From Cytophagaceae bacterium (GTDB lineage: Bacteria; Bacteroidota; Bacteroidia; Flavobacteriales; Flavobacteriaceae): 64,000 bases of DNA. This document shows positions 61,684 through 64,000 of the stretch, in pieces (position 1 is the stretch's first letter; every line of letters begins with the position of its first letter). The notes under the pieces were generated by a model. It was not told where the DNA came from. It ran no database searches and saw nothing but the letters and a program-made list of their open reading frames with translations. The position numbers and the translations under genes are program-made. The DNA lies in NCBI GenBank assembly GCA_002710685.1, contig PALD01000069.1:212154-276153 (forward strand), given 5' to 3'.

Positions 61684-62982
61684 TTAGTGAAAAATAAAGT
61701 TTCTACTTCCTTGAAAACCCAAGGATTTTGCTACGTCGCAGACACTCCTGATTTGTTCCCTAAAAGTCTTGACAAAACCCTGATGAATATCCTTGCTGAT
61801 TTTCTTTTCAATGACCCTCGCGTATTTCTGTGTCGTCGACAACTTGGCATGGCCCAACATTTTTGAGACTGTTTCAATGGGGACATCATTTAAGAGTGCG
61901 ATGGTGGTTGCGAACGTATGACGTGCCACGTGGAAGGTGAGGTTCTTATCGATTTGGCACAGCTTAGCTATTTTCTTGAGGTATTTGTTCACCTTTTGGT
62001 CGCTGAATACCCGTAAAAGCGAATAGTCATTTTCACTAGTTGGATAGTCGGCGTATTTATCGAGAATCTCCTTTGCTTCGTCCAACAATGGCAACTTTAC
62101 GGGAGTATTCGATTTCTGGCGTCTGACCATGATCCATTGATCGCCATCTATTCCATTTACAATATCTTTTTTGTTCAAGTTCTTGACCTCGATGTAGCAG
62201 AGTCCGGTATAGCATGAGAAAACAAATACATCCCTGACCAAGCACATGCTTTCATTCGGTAAGTGAATTGTTGTCATTACATCAAGCTCGGATTGCTCCA
62301 AAAATGGACAGTCAAATTCTTCAAACTTTAGTTCATACAAGGCAAAGGGGGGTGCATTGATCCAACCATGCTTAAAGGCCAGGGGCATAAATTTTTTCAA
62401 ACGCTCCATATGCTTCATTATGCCATTGTTGTTCAATGGCTGGGATTTTCGCAAGGGAGGGCAAGTGCGGAGATAATTTTCGAATTTGACTATAAAGGCA
62501 TAATCGATTTGGGCCAGGTGCACATCATCTGTCTTGAATTGTTCTTTGATAAAGCAGTAAATGTACTTTTCGGTGGCACCATAATTCTTTATAGTGCCTT
62601 CTGCCAATTTTTTAAATTCGTTCTCTCTATGGTAATGGATTAGGTCTTTGCAAGTCGAAATCGCTTTATCCTTGCCCAAATAGCGTAGTTTAACAGCTTG
62701 TGCAGTTATCAGTCTTCCTTCAGCTTTTAGCTGTTTGTAGGCTCTTTTGATTCTGGTTTTTACGTCATCCAGGATTTCATTAATGTGCTTTGCATTGTTT
62801 GTCCGAATCTTTGCTCGACAGGAAATATCGCACCAATGCTCTTCCAAAACAGATTCCTTGGCACTAACATCCACAGGAATGTTATCTATCCAAATACGGG
62901 CATAAACGGGAATAGTCCCATCCTTTTTGATTGAGGTCTTTTTCAACCAAAAACGGACATTAAAAGTGTGTGAAGTTGTCAT
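61684..62982 (-). CDS. Tyrosine recombinase/integrase of the Bacteroidota element type
   Basis: 432 residues. N-terminal arm-binding domain (about 1-95; FNVRFWLKKTSIKKDGTIPVYARI), a SAM-like core-binding domain (about 110-215; YIYCFIKEQF, YAFIVKFENYLRT) and the catalytic domain with YTGLCYIEVKNL, FHVARHTFAT (H-x-x-R) and LGHAKLSTTQKYARV (catalytic Tyr). The first catalytic Arg of the TGLRxxE motif is replaced by Cys (TGLCYIE), as in the IntDOT-like group where this Arg is also missing. Its 5' end faces the right-hand repeat, 223 bp away, the usual orientation for an element integrase. Confidence 0.95.
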   Translation of the reverse strand: MTTSHTFNVRFWLKKTSIKKDGTIPVYARIWIDNIPVDVSAKESVLEEHWCDISCRAKIRTNNAKHINEILDDVKTRIKRAYKQLKAEGRLITAQAVKLRYLGKDKAISTCKDLIHYHRENEFKKLAEGTIKNYGATEKYIYCFIKEQFKTDDVHLAQIDYAFIVKFENYLRTCPPLRKSQPLNNNGIMKHMERLKKFMPLAFKHGWINAPPFALYELKFEEFDCPFLEQSELDVMTTIHLPNESMCLVRDVFVFSCYTGLCYIEVKNLNKKDIVNGIDGDQWIMVRRQKSNTPVKLPLLDEAKEILDKYADYPTSENDYSLLRVFSDQKVNKYLKKIAKLCQIDKNLTFHVARHTFATTIALLNDVPIETVSKMLGHAKLSTTQKYARVIEKKISKDIHQGFVKTFREQIRSVCDVAKSLGFQGSRNFIFH

Positions 62983-63085
62983 TACTTTCGTTTTGATTAT
63001 AAAATCAGTTAAACGAAAGCCAAATCGCCTCGAAAGTCAAATACGAGCTGTGAACTATAAATTTAGGAATTTATTTCCTAAAAAA

Positions 63086-63104
63086 TAGGACACGAAATAG
63101 GACA
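63086..63104. repeat. Paired 7-mers near the right end, candidate integrase arm sites
   Basis: TAGGACA at 63086 and again at 63098 (12-bp step), about 100 bp inside the right repeat and 103 bp upstream of the integrase start. Same spacing and orientation as the pair at the left end. Confidence 0.52.
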
Positions 63105-63135
63105 CTAAGAGATTTACTCTCAAATGGAAACAAAA

Positions 63136-63166
63136 AAAACCAGTAAAAATGTATTTTACTGGTTTT
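63136..63166. terminator. Hairpin inside the right boundary
   Basis: AAAACCAGTAAAA (63136-63148) pairs with TTTTACTGGTTTT (63154-63166) around ATGTA, a 13-bp perfect stem with T and A runs, so it can terminate in both directions. It may insulate the integrase promoter from the flank. Confidence 0.75.
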
Positions 63167-63205
63167 CATTCATTTGCGTATTAAAAAATTAATTTTAATA
63201 CCCTA

Positions 63206-63222
63206 TTTGTCGGGGTGGCAGA
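63206..63222. repeat. Right 17-bp direct repeat, candidate attR
   Basis: TTTGTCGGGGTGGCAGA, identical to 43592-43608. Between here and 63475 I see no gene; the sequence is AT-rich. Confidence 0.65.
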
Positions 63223-63475
63223 ACTAACTTGCCACTATACAATGTTTTAATAACCAGACACTTATGTCATTTCAATAAAACGAGGTAACCGAATAAGTAA
63301 CTTTTGCCTCGATTTTATTCGTAGAAACAAATATATATGAATATCTTAAACTAAAAAACAATAAATACCTTAAATTTTATTTGCTGTATATTTTTTGTGT
63401 ATGCTAATCTCTTAGCATCTGAATATCTATGGTATAAATATGAAAAACTAAAAAAACCTAAAAGAGGAGTTGGTA

Positions 63476-63799
63476 ATGCTCCATTTAGCATCTAAGAATA
63501 AGCGAACCCTTTGGTATGTAAAGGCAATCATTTTTTTGATTACTGCCTACGCATTGAGCCCCATAGATTTAATCTAAGATTTTATTCCGGTAATTGTGTA
63601 TCTGGACGATTTGGTATTATTATCCATTGGTTTTTATTTTGCCCTAGGGCTTATTCCCGAAACTGTAAAAGTAGACTGTCTTAGAAAGGCAAAGGATTAT
63701 GACGGGAACAAAAAGAAAAGATGGTTAATCAGGGATATAATCATACTTTTTTGGTTGATCATTGCTTTATGGATATTTCTCGAATATTTCAAAATTTGA
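63476..63799 (+). pseudogene. DUF1232 (YkvA-like) small membrane protein gene with one in-frame stop
   Basis: From the ATG at 63476 (preceded by GAGGAG, a fair ribosome site) the frame gives KRTLWYVKAIIFLITAYAL, then SPIDLI, TAA at 63575-63577, then DFIPVIVYLDDLVLL, LIPETVKVDCLRKAKDYD and a C-terminal membrane span ending EYFKI. Family proteins normally read SPIDLIPDFIPV, so the TAA stands where a Pro codon (CCA or CCN) is expected. The downstream part alone (from 63596) could start at GTG but would lack half the domain. About 107 codons in all. Confidence 0.75.
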
Positions 63800-63808
63800 A
63801 ATATTCGA
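63780..63808. repeat. Long perfect palindrome over the DUF1232 stop codon
   Basis: Arms of 14 bp (63780-63793 and 63795-63808) flank one A: TCGAATATTTCAAA and TTTGAAATATTCGA. It overlaps the TGA stop and could serve as a bidirectional terminator or as a binding site for a dimeric regulator. Confidence 0.7.
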
Positions 63809-63876
63809 ATGTAATTGAAAAGGCACATATTAACCTTTGCACACCCTGTGCATCACAATTTTGTTATCTTTGCAAC

Positions 63877-64000
63877 GTGAAATTAGTAACATTCATAGTT
63901 GGTCTCTACGTATTGACGCTTAATGCGTTTCCCTGTTCTGATACAGATGCTTTTTGCGATAATTCACAAACAGAGGTAGTGGCTTCTTCAAATTTGGATC
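63877..64000 (+). CDS. Start of a small exported DUF6660-like protein (3' end beyond window)
   Basis: A GTG at 63877 opens KLVTFIVGLYVLTLNAFPCSDTD, a signal peptide followed by Cys-containing, acidic residues, and the frame stays open to the window end. This pattern (one membrane-like segment, then CxD and later Cys/His clusters) fits the DUF6660 proteins that precede CusA-type metal efflux genes in flavobacteria. A -7 element TATCTTTG lies at 63865-63872, only 4 bases before the start, so the transcript may be nearly leaderless. Identification is tentative without the C-terminus. Confidence 0.55.
   Translation, partial: MKLVTFIVGLYVLTLNAFPCSDTDAFCDNSQTEVVASSNLD

Larger units (their letters stand above)
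43592..63222. mobile_element. Putative genomic island (integrase-type) between 17-bp direct repeats
   Basis: Identical TTTGTCGGGGTGGCAGA repeats lie at 43592-43608 and 63206-63222. On the minus strand they end CTGCCACCCCGAC, which matches the acceptor-stem end I recall for flavobacterial tRNA-Pro. A tyrosine recombinase gene lies near the right end with its 5' end facing the repeat. Just inside each end is a pair of TAGGACA-like 7-mers 12 bp apart. Genes inside look more GC-rich than the flanks, with many GCC, GGC and CCG codons. No intact tRNA abuts either repeat, so the target gene must lie elsewhere or an adjacent element has displaced it. No transfer or relaxase genes are visible. Limits are therefore probable, not proven. 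Confidence 0.6.

Noticed and set aside
61642..61866. 74-codon plus-strand open frame
   Set aside because: It overlaps the 3' end of the integrase gene on the opposite strand and is its shadow.
1..64000. CRISPR arrays, rRNA genes or complete tRNA genes
   Set aside because: No regularly spaced repeats with unique spacers and no complete cloverleaf or rRNA sequence were seen on either strand.

Overview
The window looks like the chromosome of a Bacteroidota member, most likely a marine flavobacterium. The evidence is several SusC/SusD pairs, FecI/FecR pairs with STN-type TonB receptors, promoter -7 elements of the TAnnTTTG type, few Shine-Dalgarno sites, a DUF6660-like protein at the right edge, and 17-bp repeats matching what I recall of the 3' end of flavobacterial tRNA-Pro. 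All identifications rest on reading motifs by eye; no database was searched.

Layout. (1) 1-6.2 kb: the end of a polysaccharide utilisation locus, with a truncated SusD, a DUF4874/DUF4832 lipoprotein, a PKD lipoprotein, a DUF5009/NagX-like membrane acyltransferase and a GH109-like NAD-dependent glycosidase. This points to an N-acetylated amino sugar glycan. (2) 6.2-19.9 kb: an OmpR-type response regulator and histidine kinase, followed by an outer-membrane beta-barrel protein, a TolC/adaptor/RND efflux operon, a PepSY-like protein, an ArnT-like GT39 enzyme, a PAP2 phosphatase and an ICMT-like methyltransferase. Six promoters here share a direct repeat (CTTTARA-N4-CTTTAGA, 11-bp period). In four of them it lies exactly 9 bp upstream of a TAnnTTTR -7 element. 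I read this as one self-contained envelope-stress or lipid A remodelling regulon, comparable in logic to PmrAB. (3) 20-43 kb: two paralogous modules, each with an ECF sigma factor, FecR, STN-SusC, SusD and a TlpA-like thioredoxin. They are separated by an M16 peptidase, a full-length DsbD and a class V PLP enzyme. This may be a peptide uptake and thiol redox system.

(4) 43.0-63.2 kb: a decayed sulfatase remnant, then an apparent genomic island of about 19.6 kb. The island is bounded by a 17-bp direct repeat resembling a tRNA-Pro 3' end, carries paired TAGGACA-like sites at both ends, and has a tyrosine recombinase at the right end. Its genes look more GC-rich than the flanks. They encode periplasmic oxidation enzymes (a Tat-exported molybdenum hydroxylase of the IorAB type and a PQQ/cytochrome c alcohol dehydrogenase), small-molecule enzymes (CMD, MBL-fold, SnoaL-like, cupin), several regulators (two AraC, HxlR, Crp/Fnr-like), a Tat-type M19 dipeptidase, DUF3500 and DUF2911 proteins, an NmrA/QorB-like reductase, and two broken quinone oxidoreductase genes. 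One of these is intact in frame except for three stop codons. (5) 63.2-64 kb: a DUF1232 (YkvA-like) gene with one in-frame stop, a long palindrome, and the start of a small exported DUF6660-like protein.

Most striking: the shared operator of region 2, the thiol/peptide locus of region 3, the att-like and arm-like architecture of the island, and a hairpin-rich non-coding segment at 61.3-61.6 kb beside the integrase.
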